This document shows positions 4,584 through 5,221 of a DNA stretch of 5,221 nucleotides, piece after piece. The stretch is taken from the NCBI GenBank assembly GCA_947372575.1, contig CANBUF010000175.1:1-5221 (forward strand), read 5' to 3'. Each line of letters opens with the position of its first letter. Position 1 is the stretch's first letter. The position numbers and the translations under genes are program-made. This DNA comes from Alcaligenaceae bacterium (lineage in GTDB: Bacteria; Pseudomonadota; Gammaproteobacteria; Burkholderiales; Burkholderiaceae). The notes beneath the pieces are model-generated. The model was not told where the DNA came from. It searched no databases and saw only the letters and a list, made by a program, of their open reading frames with translations.

Positions 4584-5069
4584 TTGAATCCGGAGATCGC
4601 AACAATCAAAGAAAAACTACTGATTCTCGAGAGAGAATTTCTTGATTTGCGCAAAAACTATTTAAGAGTTAATAAACGATATATTGGGGCACAGGCCACC
4701 ATTCGTGATATGGCAAATTTTACAACTGAGGCAGTGAAACGCGCTGCAAAAGCAGCACAAATTGCAGCTTTGGCGGCTAAGCACTCAGCATTAGCAGCCA
4801 AAACTGCTGCAAATAACTCAATGTCTTTGGCTGTTGAAGAATCAACTCGGTCGGCTCGACTTGCTGCGGAATCTTCTGCCTCTGCCTCTGCCTCTGCTTC
4901 GTCCGCTTCCGCTGCAGTTGCATCTGCGGTTACCTATCAGTCTGATGACTCACTCCTGCTGGCTTCAGCTGCAGCTGCTGCAGCAACCCTGGTCGCAACT
5001 AAGGCTGCTGCAGAGGCTGGAGAAATGTCCAATTCGGCTACATTGGCGGCAAAATCAATTCCGAAGTAG
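4584..5069 (+). CDS. Hypothetical coiled-coil / Ala-Ser-rich protein, 161 aa
   Basis: The family is not recognised. Residues 5-33 form a textbook heptad array, with hydrophobic residues at 8, 12, 15, 19, 22, 26 and 29 (Ile, Leu, Leu, Phe, Leu, Tyr, Val) between charged ones, so an oligomerising coiled coil is expected. Residues about 44-160 are dominated by Ala and Ser: about 46 of 161 residues are Ala. This part has AAxAA spacing, a Ser-Ala alternation at 98-107, and an Ala run at 129-134. No signal peptide or clear membrane anchor is seen. TTG 4584 is taken as start because AAGGA at 4572-4576 lies seven bases before it; ATG 4579 in another frame stops after two codons. Helical Ala-rich repeats of this kind occur in phage tail fibre shafts, TolA-like linkers, histone-like and phasin-like proteins, and none can be chosen from sequence. 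No terminator is evident downstream. Confidence 0.7.
   Translation: MNPEIATIKEKLLILEREFLDLRKNYLRVNKRYIGAQATIRDMANFTTEAVKRAAKAAQIAALAAKHSALAAKTAANNSMSLAVEESTRSARLAAESSASASASASSASAAVASAVTYQSDDSLLLASAAAAAATLVATKAAAEAGEMSNSATLAAKSIPK
4875..4898 (+). repeat. In-frame hexanucleotide tandem repeat (TCTGCC)3 TCTGCT
   Basis: Three exact TCTGCC units and a fourth with one change (TCTGCT) lie head to tail and encode alternating Ser-Ala in the Ala/Ser-rich protein. Because the unit is six bases, gain or loss of copies by slippage would change protein length without shifting frame. Confidence 0.75.
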
Positions 5070-5221
5070 TGTCATTCTTTATATTCAATGGCGACATCTT
5101 GTTGTGCCGACCTTTGTTGAGTCTGAGTTGTTCACAGGTGGCTATATCAGATTCCTTGTGTCAGATGTTCTTTGAACAAAATGAATAAATATTATTTCTT
5201 ATAATAGTGCTTGAACCTGTG

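Noticed and set aside
4451..4645. Plus-strand 64-codon ORF from GTG 4451
   Set aside because: Its start lies before the strong AAGGAGG, which would then be inside the gene, and it overlaps the start of the Ala/Ser-rich gene; composition is not protein-like.
5083..5108. Hairpin GGCGACA / TGTGCC after the Ala/Ser-rich gene, considered as a terminator
   Set aside because: The stem needs a bulged G and is followed by only three T residues after GACC.
4834..5175. Plus-strand Leu/Pro-rich 113-codon ORF
   Set aside because: It is the shifted reading of the Ala/Ser repeats (GCT/TCT codons read as Leu/Pro), with no ribosome site; the coiled-coil protein frame explains the DNA better.
5172..5205. TTGAAC and TATAAT near the right edge, considered as a promoter for a gene outside the window
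   Set aside because: The 22-base spacing is too long for sigma-70 and the downstream gene is not in view.

Overview
The window looks like the right-hand (late) end of a prophage of a tailed phage in a proteobacterium, most likely a pseudomonad or close relative. That host guess is inference. It rests on the pairing of two small holins with a lambda R-type endolysin and a nested Rz/Rz1 pair, and on a downstream KdpD-like sensor diguanylate cyclase. No gene here identifies the species.

Region 1 (1-932) is the end of the tail operon. It holds the Gly-rich C-terminus of a tail fibre or receptor-binding protein, a roughly 62-codon gene that appears broken by a one-base frameshift (262-448), and an unrecognised 148-aa phage protein (445-891). 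These are chained by ATGA start/stop overlaps and end in a strong intrinsic terminator with a UUCG tetraloop (911-932).

Region 2 (935-2469) is a compact lysis cassette: a three-TM holin, a second three-TM holin of a different type, a signal-less lambda R-like transglycosylase, and an Rz-type inner-membrane spanin with a complete Rz1 lipoprotein gene nested in another frame. Together they permeabilise the inner membrane, cut the peptidoglycan and disrupt the outer membrane. The terminator lies directly before the first holin, so lysis genes should depend on read-through or antitermination from upstream.

Region 3 (2470-5221) is more AT-rich and looks like accessory cargo or the bacterial flank. 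It carries a DUF4118-PAS-GGDEF diguanylate cyclase with intact active and inhibitory sites. Convergent to it is an orphan UmuD-like gene whose catalytic Ser is Ala, whose cleavage dyad is lost and whose 5' end is truncated. Upstream of that gene is a divergent control region with a near-consensus LexA box and a perfect dyad. A possible 28-codon small ORF behind a perfect Shine-Dalgarno follows. Last is an unrecognised 161-aa protein with an N-terminal coiled coil and a long Ala/Ser-rich tail containing a hexanucleotide repeat. No integrase, tRNA, CRISPR or insertion sequence is visible, and I found no convincing att repeat. The most unusual items are the catalytically dead UmuD-like gene with its SOS-like box, and the coiled-coil/Ala-Ser protein beside it.
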